56,602 bases of DNA from an uncultured Lachnospiraceae bacterium (lineage in GTDB: Bacteria; Bacillota; Clostridia; Lachnospirales; Lachnospiraceae): the NCBI GenBank assembly GCA_902766365.1, contig CACXDC010000186.1, positions 1 through 56,602 on the forward strand, in the 5' to 3' direction. Below are positions 9,135 to 18,828 of the stretch, one piece after another. Both the position numbers and the translations under genes were made by a program. The number at the start of each line of letters is the position of its first letter. Position 1 is the stretch's first letter. The notes under the pieces were generated by a model, which saw nothing but the letters and a program-made list of their open reading frames with translations, was not told the DNA's origin and did no database searches.

Positions 9135-10850
9135 TTAACTCAATTCAGGAATCCCCTTCAGGATATTTTCTGTATGATGCTCCAGATAATTATCCTCTCC
9201 GCTTGTCAGACCCTCTTTCTTCATTTCTGCAATAATACGCGACACAATGAACTCTATCGTTTCCGGGATTCTTTCATCCCCAACCGGCATCTGTGACAAA
9301 GCAGTAAGTACATCTCTCAGTTCCTTAAGCAATGGGAGCTTTTCCAGGCCTCTGTGCATCCATTTATAGAAGGGTGCATAGCTCCGGTTCAGCAGATAGA
9401 TCATTGCCATGGTATGCTTCATAAATTCTGCCAGTGCGATCTGTGCCGTCACTGTTTCATTTCTTCCAAGCATACGGTTGTAGTTATATTGTCCTGCCTG
9501 TGCCATCAACGCCGCTTCCCTGGCTATCTTTTTGAGTCTCACTTCCTCCGGATAATAGGAAAGTAATCCTTTTCGTATCCTTGTGAACTCTCCAAGATCG
9601 TCCCTGAAAACCCTGCCGTTAGTGGCTGTGCTGAGCTGATAGTCCTGCATAACCTCCCATTGTCTTCTGGATACCGGTACATCCTGTAACCCTGTCAGTT
9701 CTCCGTAGAACTCACTGATCCGGAATACACCGACTCTTTTTCTCGCCTTGGCAGAAGTTACCCTCGTGACTCCCATAAAGGTATGTGGCAGCTCATCATA
9801 GGCCTGTTGCAGTTCTTCCCCAATTTCATCATATACCTGATCTGTCAGCCAGAGACAGAACCCCGGACCAAAATCATGATCTCGTGACACTTCATCATCA
9901 TATCCAAAGCATTCTGATCCTTCTCCTACAAGTCCTGCTGCGATCACGCTTTCATATGCCGGAAACTTTGTTCTGATCATGGGGATACCATATTCTTCAT
10001 AAAAGGCCTGACACAGTTCCATTCCATTCTCAAAGCTGCGGTTTCTGATCAGGGCATTTTTCTGTTCCTCCATAACCGCATGCAGATTCTGCAATGTAAT
10101 TTCATATGCCTGATTTCTGCCTGAAGTCCTCTCGATCTCAAGAAGTGCCAGCTTATAATATCTGGCAGAAGCCTCCAGATCTCCTGTCAGATACAGTACC
10201 TCACCCATGGCCGACAGTGCCCCGCTGTAATGATAATCTCTTTTCTCATCCATTTCATACAGGGATATCGCTTTTTTCAGATGATCCACAGCTTCTTCAT
10301 AACGGAGCAGCTTAATCTCTGCCAGTGCCAGACTGGTATAGATCGTCGCCACTTCTGTCCTGGCCCCCTGGTACTGGCTGGCAATGGAAAGTGCCTTCAG
10401 CAGACAGTCACAGGCACTTTCATCATCCCCTGTCTGCTGAAAAAGAAGACTCATGCTCTGATACAGTTCTACATATCTGAAATCATTATAGGCTATGCTT
10501 CCTTCATAGATCCTTCTGACCTCCTGATAAGCTCTCATGGCGTCTGAAAGAAGCCCGGCCTCTCTGTATGCATCTGCCACATGCAGGAGAGTAGCTGCAT
10601 AGGGAATCGTTCCTTCCATTCCCATTCCCTGCAAAAGCAGGAGAACCTGCTGACAGTATTCCACCATCTTCTCAAATTCTCCCGTTCCTCCATAATAGCT
10701 GATCAGCTCGTTTATCAGTGTGATCAGTGCACGCCTGTCACCTTCCCCGGCTGCTTCATCCATCTTTTCTCTTAAATAACCTTCTATCAGGTCTGTTCTG
10801 CGGTTTTCAATCAGAGAATCAAGCTGTGACAATACTAATTCCACATTCAT
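9135..10850 (-). CDS. TPR-repeat protein with C-terminal DUF4037
   Basis: 571 aa from the ATG at 10850, chosen because GGAGG stands 7 bases before it; an ATG six codons earlier overlaps the upstream stop as ATGA but has a weaker site. Residues about 1-270 are helical tetratricopeptide repeats (several 'A..Y..AL..' units). From about residue 290 the sequence has the DUF4037 signature AAGLVGEGSECFGYDDE followed by SRDHDFGPGF, which resembles the G-S...DxD core of the nucleotidyltransferase fold. Activity is unknown. It follows a membrane diguanylate cyclase gene by 14 bases and is almost surely in the same mRNA, suggesting a role downstream of that sensor. Confidence 0.8.
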   Translation of the reverse strand: MNVELVLSQLDSLIENRRTDLIEGYLREKMDEAAGEGDRRALITLINELISYYGGTGEFEKMVEYCQQVLLLLQGMGMEGTIPYAATLLHVADAYREAGLLSDAMRAYQEVRRIYEGSIAYNDFRYVELYQSMSLLFQQTGDDESACDCLLKALSIASQYQGARTEVATIYTSLALAEIKLLRYEEAVDHLKKAISLYEMDEKRDYHYSGALSAMGEVLYLTGDLEASARYYKLALLEIERTSGRNQAYEITLQNLHAVMEEQKNALIRNRSFENGMELCQAFYEEYGIPMIRTKFPAYESVIAAGLVGEGSECFGYDDEVSRDHDFGPGFCLWLTDQVYDEIGEELQQAYDELPHTFMGVTRVTSAKARKRVGVFRISEFYGELTGLQDVPVSRRQWEVMQDYQLSTATNGRVFRDDLGEFTRIRKGLLSYYPEEVRLKKIAREAALMAQAGQYNYNRMLGRNETVTAQIALAEFMKHTMAMIYLLNRSYAPFYKWMHRGLEKLPLLKELRDVLTALSQMPVGDERIPETIEFIVSRIIAEMKKEGLTSGEDNYLEHHTENILKGIPELS

Positions 10851-10864
10851 ATTTCTGCCTCCAT

Positions 10865-12538
10865 TCATTTCTCTTCACTTTTCCCGCCCTCATAATAGGC
10901 AAAACGGTTTTTGCCACTTTTTTTCACTGTATACATGGCAGAATCTGCGCACTCGATCAGTTCCTCCAGTGTAGAAGCATCCTTTGGGAAGGATGCGATT
11001 CCGATACTGCCCCCAACCTTTCTGAGCTCTCCGGCCAGAGAAAAAGGTTTGGAAAACAGCTCCTTGCACTGCATGGCTGTCTTATCCACGATCTTACCCT
11101 GTATACTCTTGATTATAATGATAAATTCGTCTCCTGCATAGCGGTAAGGCATCAGAATCTGGGAATGAAGCATCTTCATCCTTGCAGCCAGCTCCCGCAG
11201 TGCATCATCACCTGCCGCATGCCCGTAAGTATCATTGATCTTCTTGAATTCATCAATATCGATCATAAAGATCGTACATGGCGTACCATTCTGGATCAGT
11301 TCCTCCAGATCCATCATCAGCTTGCTTCTGTTCGGAATCCCTGTCAGGAAATCATGATTGGAAGCATTTTCCATGATCCCCCTTGCTTCCTCCAGTTCCC
11401 TGTATAGTCTCCTCCGGCGCAGGTTATCGATTACAGAAACCAGCACTACTACAAGGAGCATGCCGATCAGGATACCACCCGGCACCATTACTTCTTTATT
11501 CCTCTGGAAAAATGGCGGCTGATAATTGATGATCTGTGTCCCCTCAGGGAGTGCCTTCATGTCAAGATCATAGGCTTTCATAACCAGTTCATCCACACAG
11601 TAAATGTTGGGACTGTCACCCACTACTCCAATCTCACCACTGTTCTTTCCGTTTATGATATCAATCGCCATACCGGCAGCTTCTTCTCCGGATCTTTTCA
11701 TGGAAACCACATTGCCGCCAAGCAGTCCTTCCCCGATCCCTTCTTCCATCATCCGGAAAACCGGGACCTTGGCTGCTGCAGTGATCAGTTTTACCGCTTC
11801 CTTGCTTGAATACTGCTTTCCACTTGCATCCTCAGTCATGGAAATATAGATCAGTATCGTTCCTTTTCCTATCTGTCTGATCTTCCTCTCAAGCTGTACT
11901 GTTTCCAGCTCAGATGAATTGATCTCAGAAAATGTCAGTTCCGGAAACTTTTCTTCACAGGCAAAGAACTGTTCTCTGACTGTTTCCCCTGTCACACTGT
12001 CATCCAGAATGGCAACTACTTTTCTGGCATCCGGCAGAAGAGTTTCCGCAAAGGCAATGTTTTTTTCGACTGACAGCTTTTCTATAATACCTGTTATCAA
12101 TGGATCCTCTGACATTTCATAGGCAAGCTGTTCATTATTAACCCCTTCATACACAAGGGGAATATCCGCAAACAATTCCTTCCTGTACTTCTGTGCAAAA
12201 AGAAGCGCTGCATCATCTCCAAGAATGATCACATCATAAGGTGCCACCTTGCTGAGCCTGTATTTCAGACCCTCATAAAATAACTGTTCACTCGTTTCGT
12301 CACTGACACGCCTGGTATCCATGAACTCATAGTCTACCACCGCTTCATCGCCGACTCCCGCCTGAATTCCCTCTATCTGGGACTGTACTGTATCCCACCC
12401 ATAATTATAGGAACTGATAAAAAGGATTCTCCCCCCTGAGCTTCCTTTTCTGTTTTCCTCAGCCTGGGTGCTGATACTTCCAAACACAAGTGACAGCAGA
12501 AGACAATATAGCAGAATTCCTGTGATCCGTCTTCTCAT
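10865..12538 (-). CDS. Membrane sensor diguanylate cyclase (ABC-substrate-binding-like sensor + GGDEF)
   Basis: 557 aa from the ATG at 12538, which has GAGGGG upstream and is followed at once by a signal sequence (RRRITGILLYCLLLSL); a GTG 14 codons earlier is less likely. Residues about 35-330 form an extracytoplasmic ABC_sub_bind-like domain (ILFISSYNYGWDTVQSQIEG), then a membrane helix at about 353-371 and a cytoplasmic GGDEF domain with active site AGDEF at 468-472, an accepted GGDEF variant. No RxxD inhibitory site is seen before it, so product inhibition is probably absent. It should make cyclic di-GMP in response to an external small molecule. It leads an operon with the TPR/DUF4037 gene. 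Confidence 0.9.
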   Translation of the reverse strand: MRRRITGILLYCLLLSLVFGSISTQAEENRKGSSGGRILFISSYNYGWDTVQSQIEGIQAGVGDEAVVDYEFMDTRRVSDETSEQLFYEGLKYRLSKVAPYDVIILGDDAALLFAQKYRKELFADIPLVYEGVNNEQLAYEMSEDPLITGIIEKLSVEKNIAFAETLLPDARKVVAILDDSVTGETVREQFFACEEKFPELTFSEINSSELETVQLERKIRQIGKGTILIYISMTEDASGKQYSSKEAVKLITAAAKVPVFRMMEEGIGEGLLGGNVVSMKRSGEEAAGMAIDIINGKNSGEIGVVGDSPNIYCVDELVMKAYDLDMKALPEGTQIINYQPPFFQRNKEVMVPGGILIGMLLVVVLVSVIDNLRRRRLYRELEEARGIMENASNHDFLTGIPNRSKLMMDLEELIQNGTPCTIFMIDIDEFKKINDTYGHAAGDDALRELAARMKMLHSQILMPYRYAGDEFIIIIKSIQGKIVDKTAMQCKELFSKPFSLAGELRKVGGSIGIASFPKDASTLEELIECADSAMYTVKKSGKNRFAYYEGGKSEEK

Positions 12539-12598
12539 CCTGACCCCTCTTTTCCTTTGTACATTTCCATCTTTAAACACGTCGTTCTTTCTAGTACT

Positions 12599-12627
12599 AT
12601 AGTATCACTTTTCAGGGCGTTATTCAA
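12599..12627 (-). promoter_or_regulatory. Candidate promoter for the diguanylate cyclase operon
   Basis: On the minus strand TTGAAT (12622-12627) and TACTAT (12599-12604) are 17 bases apart, each 4/6 to the vegetative consensus, about 60 bases before the ATG at 12538. Confidence 0.45.
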
Positions 12628-12647
12628 TTTGGAAATCCTTTATTTTA

Positions 12648-13769
12648 TCAGTTTTCGCCAAAAATTTTTCTGCTCAGCTTCAGACTGCTTGCTATGACTG
12701 CATCCATGTCATAATACCGGTATTCTCCCAGTCTTCCGCCAAAGATCACCTTTTCTTCTTCATCCGCCAGTTCTTTATACTTTTCATAAAGGATGTTATT
12801 TTTAGTATCATTCACGGGATAATAGGGTTCATCCCCCTTCTTCCACTCAGAAGAGTATTCCCTGCTGATCACGGTCTTAGGAAGATCTTCTCCTCTTTCA
12901 TCTTTTCCAAACTCAAACCATTTATGCTCAATGATCCTTGTATAGGGCGTTTCTCTGTCAGTATAATTTACAGCAGCATTTCCCTGGAAATTTGGCTGAT
13001 CCAGAAGCTCTGTTTCAAAGCGCACACTTCTGTATTCCAGTGTTCCAAGATGATAGTCAAAATAAGCATCCACAGGACCTGTATAGATCACCTTCTCTGC
13101 CTGTCCATTCCAGTACTCCCTGTTTTCCAGGTAATCTTCCTGCAGCCTGACCTCAATCCCGTCAAGCAGGTTCTGTACCAGCTTCGTATAGCCGCCAACC
13201 GGTATTCCCTGATACAGGGCATTGAAATAATTATTATCAAAGGTAAACCGTACCGGCAGTCGCTTGATGATAAATGCCGGCAGCTCCTTACAGGGGCGTC
13301 CCCACTGCTTCTCTGTATATCCCCTGATCAGTTTCTCATAAATATCCGTCCCTACAAGAGAAATTGCCTGCTCCTCAAGATTCTGCGGTTCTGTGATATG
13401 GGCCTCTCTCTTCTGCTCTTCAATCTTCTGTGCTGCTTCCTGTGGGGTTACCACGCCCCACATTTTGTTAAAGGTATACATATTAAAGGGAAGGCTGTAC
13501 AGCTCCCCCTTATAATTGGCTACCGGACTGTTGGTAAAGCGGTTGAAATCCGCATACTTTGTTACATACTCCCATACTGTCCTGTCATTAGTATGAAAAA
13601 TATGGGCTCCATACCGGTGTACATGGATCCCCTCAATATCTTCTGTATAAACATTCCCTGCGATATGATCCCTTTTATCAATCACAAGCACCTGCTTTCC
13701 TGCTTTTTTCGCTTCGCAGGCAAATACGGCGCCGAAAAGTCCTGCTCCGACTACCAGATAATCATACAT
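12648..13769 (-). CDS. glf: UDP-galactopyranose mutase
   Basis: 373 aa, full length. The N-terminus YLVVGAGLFGAVFACEA is the FAD-binding Rossmann motif. RYGAHIFHT and the 'FNMYTFNKMWG' segment are typical of Glf, and conserved arginines and tyrosines occur near the C-terminus (RLGEYRYYDMD). It interconverts UDP-galactopyranose and UDP-galactofuranose, the donor for galactofuranose in surface glycans. The gene stands alone: its own promoter is seen upstream and no glycan cluster flanks it, though a polyprenyl sugar transferase lies 40 kb away in the window. GGGGGATGATC precedes the ATG as ribosome site. Confidence 0.96.
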   Translation of the reverse strand: MYDYLVVGAGLFGAVFACEAKKAGKQVLVIDKRDHIAGNVYTEDIEGIHVHRYGAHIFHTNDRTVWEYVTKYADFNRFTNSPVANYKGELYSLPFNMYTFNKMWGVVTPQEAAQKIEEQKREAHITEPQNLEEQAISLVGTDIYEKLIRGYTEKQWGRPCKELPAFIIKRLPVRFTFDNNYFNALYQGIPVGGYTKLVQNLLDGIEVRLQEDYLENREYWNGQAEKVIYTGPVDAYFDYHLGTLEYRSVRFETELLDQPNFQGNAAVNYTDRETPYTRIIEHKWFEFGKDERGEDLPKTVISREYSSEWKKGDEPYYPVNDTKNNILYEKYKELADEEEKVIFGGRLGEYRYYDMDAVIASSLKLSRKIFGEN

Positions 13770-13809
13770 ACCCTGATCATCCCCCTTTACTCTTCATTCT
13801 GATTATTTT

Positions 13810-13838
13810 ATTTTATCACATTTACCGGATAAGGGCAA
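13810..13838 (-). promoter_or_regulatory. Candidate promoter for glf
   Basis: Minus-strand TTGCCC (13833-13838) and TAAAAT (13810-13815), spacer 17 bases, about 40 bases before the glf ATG. The -35 hexamer overlaps the T tract of the terminator of the preceding HMA gene. Confidence 0.5.
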
Positions 13839-13877
13839 AAAAATTGCCGCCTCTGCCAGTTGTCTGGCAAAGGCGGT
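13837..13877 (-). terminator. Rho-independent terminator of the HMA gene
   Basis: Arms 13846-13859 and 13864-13877 pair over about 13 bases with one mismatch around a 4-base loop, followed on the minus strand by seven Ts. It lies 28 bases after the HMA-protein stop. Confidence 0.9.
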
Positions 13878-13904
13878 ATCCTTATCAGATTCTCTCTGAT
13901 CCTT

Positions 13905-14159
13905 TTATTTCCCGAAATGGAATAATCCCTTCTTCTCGTAAGGTTCACTGCTGTCTGAAAGAAGCCTGTATCCGATCCCTTCGATTTCTTTCTGCAGAAG
14001 GGAGATATCCAGTGCATCTTCACTGATCACTACTGTTTCTCCGGCTTTGGCAGAAGAAGTCACCTTCTTTACCTTTGCCACCTTTCTGATCAGATCATTC
14101 ATATGTGCTTCACACATGCTGCAGGCCATTCCGTCAATTTTTAATGTTGTCTTTATCAT
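13905..14159 (-). CDS. Small heavy-metal-associated (HMA) domain protein
   Basis: 84 aa from the ATG at 14159, which has GAGAGGATC before it; an in-frame ATG 18 codons upstream would add a basic extension with no ribosome site. The fold starts TTLKIDGMACSMCEAH with the metal-binding Cys13-x-x-Cys16 of CopZ-like chaperones. The C-terminal 'EIEGIGYRLLSDSSEPYEKKGLF' is slightly longer than a minimal HMA domain. It probably binds copper(I) or a similar thiophilic metal in the cytoplasm. No P-type ATPase or metal regulator adjoins it, so the partner is unknown. It lies downstream of eno on the same strand with a 67-base gap and ends in a strong terminator. Confidence 0.8.
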   Translation of the reverse strand: MIKTTLKIDGMACSMCEAHMNDLIRKVAKVKKVTSSAKAGETVVISEDALDISLLQKEIEGIGYRLLSDSSEPYEKKGLFHFGK

Positions 14160-14226
14160 GATCCTCTCTCCTTTTCTACAGGCAAGTGTACTCCTGCCTG
14201 CTTTCCTTTGCAAGGAGTATCACATG

Positions 14227-15594
<1,368 letters not shown>

Positions 15595-15664
15595 TCAGCA
15601 GCTCAGAGCCGATGGGAGTCTTCCATGATTTATTCGTAAGTTAGTTGTATCTAACTCTTGAATT

Positions 15665-15693
15665 ATTATACAAAAAGGATTCCTGTAACACAA
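15665..15693 (-). promoter_or_regulatory. Candidate eno promoter
   Basis: Minus-strand TATAAT (15665-15670) matches the -10 consensus exactly; TTGTGT (15688-15693) is the -35 at a 17-base spacing. It lies 140 bases before the eno ATG. Confidence 0.6.
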
Positions 15694-15746
15694 GAGCTTT
15701 TAATGAGAGCTTTTCTCATTTTAACGCACCGTTCTTTTCTGCTTCC

Positions 15747-15860
15747 CTGCCGTCACTGTGCAATACCTGTTTTCCGCCCCCTGACTGTGACTGTCATTGT
15801 ATCTGAACTTTTTCCGCCTTGCTGTGACTGTCATTGTGCCTGAACTTCTTTTCTGCCGCC
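15747..15860. repeat. Short tandem repeat, about 37-bp period, over the MATE gene 3' end
   Basis: Three tandem copies. The two closest, 15785-15810 and 15822-15847, share ctgtgactgtcattgt plus ctgaactt with two differing bases between them (24 of 26 identical). A degenerate third copy lies at 15747-15778; each copy ends in a ccgcc-type block. The innermost copy carries the last codons and stop of the MATE gene, and the next would encode nearly the same tail (KVQIQ, stop). Confidence 0.8.
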
Positions 15861-17246
15861 TGGTACTTCATCCATCTTCTGCAGTGCCTTCCGGAACCGG
15901 AAGAAAAACAGTACCGAAGTAAAGGTGACCGCCAGCACATCGGCGATCGGCTCCGCCAGATATACAGCCGTTGTCTTATCCGCTGTATATACAAGAGGTA
16001 CCAGATAGATCAGTGGGATCAGCAGGACAAATTTCCGCATCACAGCAACAACGATAGACGAAACTGCATCTCCCAGTGCATTGAATGCCATCTGGCAGGC
16101 CATCTGGATTCCGAAGATCCCCATTCCTGCTATGTAAATTCTAAGGGCATGTGCCGTGAAAGTGATCATTTCCCCGTCAGTCGTAAATATCGAGGCGAAA
16201 AAAGCCGGCCATAGCATAACTGCCAGCCATAACAGTAATGAATAGGTCAGACTGGTTTTCAAAAGCAGGCCATAGGCTCCCCTGACTCTTTCTTTATTAC
16301 CCGCACCATAATTATAACTCATGATCGGCTGTGCTCCCTGTCCCAGTCCCTGCAGTGGAAGCAGGGCAAACTGCATGACACTGGTAAGGATGGTCATGGC
16401 TCCTACTGCGATATCTCCTCCATACTTAAGAAGGGATGAATTAAAGCAGACTGAGATCACACTTTCGCTGGACTGCATGACAAATACTGCTGATCCCAGC
16501 AGGATACAGGGCAGTATGATCTCTCCTTTCAGAGAAAGATTCTCTTTTCTGATCCGCAGCTTTGTCTTTTTTCCAAACAGAAAGCTTACTACAAATATAC
16601 AGGATGCTGCCTGTGACAGGATCGTGGCAAGTGCCGCTCCCCTGACCCCCATGTGAAGTCCAAAAATGAAAACCGGATCAAGTATGATATTCAGGACAGC
16701 GCCTATCAGCACAGTCAGCATACCGGTTCCTGCAAAGCCCTGTGTTGTGATAAACGCATTCATGCCAAGGGTAAGCTGTACAAACAGTGTACCGAGTGCA
16801 TAAATCTTCATATAGCTGTCCGCATAAGCAATGGTATTTTCACTGGCTCCAAAAGCCAGAAGGAACGGCTTTCCCAAAATAAGGAGCAGTGCCGTCAGGA
16901 TCAGGGAAATCAGGATCTGAAGGGAAAAGCAGTTCCCCAGGATCTTTTCTGCTGTCTTGCTTTCACCCTTTCCCATAAATATGGCCGCCCTTGGCGCTCC
17001 TCCATTTCCTACAAGCGCTGCAAAAGCACTGACGATCATAATGAGTGGCATGCAGACTCCCACACCGGTCAGTGCCAGTGCTCCTGTCCCCCGGATATGA
17101 CCGATATAAATCCTGTCTACAATATTATAGAGCATGTTAATGATCTGCGCTGCCACTGTGGGAACTGCCAGCTTTACGAGCAGCTTCCCGATGGGCTCTG
17201 TTCCAAGAAAATCTTTATTCTGCTGTTTATTCTGTTCCATATCCAT
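15831..17246 (-). CDS. MATE family multidrug/metabolite exporter
   Basis: 471 aa with about 12 hydrophobic helices in the two-lobe MATE arrangement. The opening KLLVKLAVPTVAAQIINMLY and repeated 'AGTGMLTVLIGAVLNIILDP' and 'GLGQGAQPIMSYNYGA' blocks are typical of the NorM/DinF group. It exports cationic compounds by Na+ or H+ antiport; the substrate cannot be read. A second ATG two codons in (17240) has better spacing from AGGAG. The stop codon lies inside the 37-bp repeat, so the C-terminal tail (VQAQ) is repeat-encoded. It sits after hisS, separated by the hisS terminator. Confidence 0.93.
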   Translation of the reverse strand: MDMEQNKQQNKDFLGTEPIGKLLVKLAVPTVAAQIINMLYNIVDRIYIGHIRGTGALALTGVGVCMPLIMIVSAFAALVGNGGAPRAAIFMGKGESKTAEKILGNCFSLQILISLILTALLLILGKPFLLAFGASENTIAYADSYMKIYALGTLFVQLTLGMNAFITTQGFAGTGMLTVLIGAVLNIILDPVFIFGLHMGVRGAALATILSQAASCIFVVSFLFGKKTKLRIRKENLSLKGEIILPCILLGSAVFVMQSSESVISVCFNSSLLKYGGDIAVGAMTILTSVMQFALLPLQGLGQGAQPIMSYNYGAGNKERVRGAYGLLLKTSLTYSLLLWLAVMLWPAFFASIFTTDGEMITFTAHALRIYIAGMGIFGIQMACQMAFNALGDAVSSIVVAVMRKFVLLIPLIYLVPLVYTADKTTAVYLAEPIADVLAVTFTSVLFFFRFRKALQKMDEVPGGRKEVQAQ

Positions 17247-17350
17247 TACTCCTGTTTTGATGCCTGTCCGGCAGTCTTTTTCTTATCTTATATCCTTCTT
17301 TTATGCAGCATGATCTTTCCTGACAGGTCTCCTGAGCAGGATCCCCGCAT

Positions 17351-17392
17351 AATAATAACTGCTTCCAGAGAGGTTTCTTTCTCCGGAAGCAG
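17351..17392 (-). terminator. hisS terminator
   Basis: Arms 17359-17371 and 17380-17392 pair over 13 bases, with one G-U pair, around an 8-base loop. On the minus strand TTATTATTAT follows. It lies 38 bases after the hisS stop. Confidence 0.8.
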
Positions 17393-17429
17393 CCTGTCAT
17401 ACAATCCTGTTCATTTCCACCTTCTATAT

Positions 17430-18689
17430 TTATTTCAGAGGATCCTTATAAAATTCACGGAAGGTTGTATAGCCGTCTTTCGTAAGCTGTTCCTTCTGGA
17501 ATTTTTTATTCTTATTCATCCGGACAACAAGTACCTGGGTTCCTGATTTTCTCTCCTCCTGTGCTGCTGCGATCACCTTGCACAGTTCCTCCTTTGCCAC
17601 ACCCTTCTCGATCAGAAAAGCTACTTTCTCAGGCTGGGAAGGTACCTTAAATCCATTCTCCATAAGAAGCAGGATGATTCTTTCAAATCCAATGGAAAAA
17701 CCGCAGGCCGGTACATCATTTCCTGTAAACTTGCCAACCATCTTGTCATATCTGCCACCGCCTCCACAGCTTCCGCCAAACTGAGGCATTGCGATTTCAA
17801 AGATCGTACCGGTATAATAGGACATTCCGCGAACCAGTGTAGGGTCAAATACCAGTTCAAAATCAGCACTTTTGGTAGAATTTACGCTTTCCATGATCTC
17901 CTGCAGACTCGTCTTTACTTCCTCATCCAGGAAATCACCAAGCTTTCCGGCAAGATAGAAAAGACCATTTTCAGCAGCTTCCATACCCTTGAACAACTCC
18001 AGGTATTTATCAACACTTTCCTTTGCGAAACCATCTTCAAGAAGCTCCGCTTCTACTCCCTCAAGTCCGATCTTATCCATCTTGTCAAGGGTTATAAACA
18101 CATGATCATAGCTTTCTTCTGCAAATCCGCTGTAGGCTGCCATGGCCTTCAGGATCCTTCTTTCGTTGATCCTGATCTGGAATCCTGAAAATCCAAGCTT
18201 ACCAAGAGTCGTTGTCGTAGCCAGGATCAGCTCGATCTCTGCCAGATTGGAAGGCTCTCCCAGAATATCAATATCACACTGCATGAACTGACGGTAACGT
18301 CCACGCTGCGGTCTGTCAGCACGCCATACATTTCCCATCTGCAGAGCCTTAAAGGGTGTCGGAAGTTCATTGGCATGTGCAGAGTAATACCGCACTAACG
18401 GAACTGTAAGATCATAACGAAGGCCCCCGTCCACAAGATCCTTCTCTTCCTTTGCTGATTCAAGGTTCAGCTTCTCTCCACGCTTTAATATTTTAAAGAT
18501 CAGCTTCTCATTCTCTCCGCCCTGCTTATTTGTCAGATTCTCTATATTCTCCACACAGGGGGTCTCAATGGAAGTAAATCCAAATTTACCATAGGTCTCC
18601 TTGATCACACCGATCACGTAATCTCTGATCTTCATTTCCTCCGGCAGAATATCCTTCATACCAGTTACCGGTTTCTTACTAAGTGCCAT
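17430..18689 (-). CDS. hisS: Histidyl-tRNA synthetase
   Basis: 419 aa from the ATG at 18689 (MALSKKPVTGMKDILP), which has GGAGG nine bases ahead; the frame is open further upstream but unsupported. This class II synthetase charges tRNA-His. Motif 1 lies near residue 50; RYDLTVPLVRYY, then MQCDIDILG (motif 2), GGGRYDKMVG and FSIGFERI (motif 3) are in the right order. The C-terminal anticodon-binding domain (about 330-419) is present. Many Firmicute hisS genes have a T-box leader; here the promoter is only about 50 bases upstream, too close for one. Confidence 0.97.
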   Translation of the reverse strand: MALSKKPVTGMKDILPEEMKIRDYVIGVIKETYGKFGFTSIETPCVENIENLTNKQGGENEKLIFKILKRGEKLNLESAKEEKDLVDGGLRYDLTVPLVRYYSAHANELPTPFKALQMGNVWRADRPQRGRYRQFMQCDIDILGEPSNLAEIELILATTTTLGKLGFSGFQIRINERRILKAMAAYSGFAEESYDHVFITLDKMDKIGLEGVEAELLEDGFAKESVDKYLELFKGMEAAENGLFYLAGKLGDFLDEEVKTSLQEIMESVNSTKSADFELVFDPTLVRGMSYYTGTIFEIAMPQFGGSCGGGGRYDKMVGKFTGNDVPACGFSIGFERIILLLMENGFKVPSQPEKVAFLIEKGVAKEELCKVIAAAQEERKSGTQVLVVRMNKNKKFQKEQLTKDGYTTFREFYKDPLK

Positions 18690-18736
18690 AATCCGGCCTC
18701 CCTTTTCTTTTATACTTTTATAGATGATACCCCGTA

Positions 18737-18765
18737 ATTTTACACTGTTTCCCGGTGCTTTGCAA
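18737..18765 (-). promoter_or_regulatory. Candidate hisS promoter
   Basis: Minus-strand TTGCAA (18760-18765) and TAAAAT (18737-18742) with a 17-base spacer. Its -35 box is only two bases from the -35 box of the divergent DAHP synthase promoter. Confidence 0.6.
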
Positions 18766-18767
18766 CC

Positions 18768-18796
18768 TTGCGCTTTCTTTTTTTCTATATTATAAT
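18768..18796 (+). promoter_or_regulatory. Candidate DAHP synthase promoter
   Basis: TTGCGC (18768-18773) and a perfect TATAAT (18791-18796), spacer 17 bases, followed 32 bases later by the ATG. It points away from the hisS promoter. Confidence 0.6.
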
Positions 18797-18828
18797 AACA
18801 AATGCTTACATCAGAGGAGGAAACTATT

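Noticed and set aside
12539-12580. GTG start of the diguanylate cyclase 14 codons upstream
   Set aside because: The ATG at 12538 has a GAGGGG site and is followed directly by the signal sequence; the extension is basic and lacks a site.
18690-18736. T-box leader ahead of hisS
   Set aside because: The promoter -10 box is at 18737-18742, leaving about 40 bases of leader, too short for specifier and antiterminator stems.
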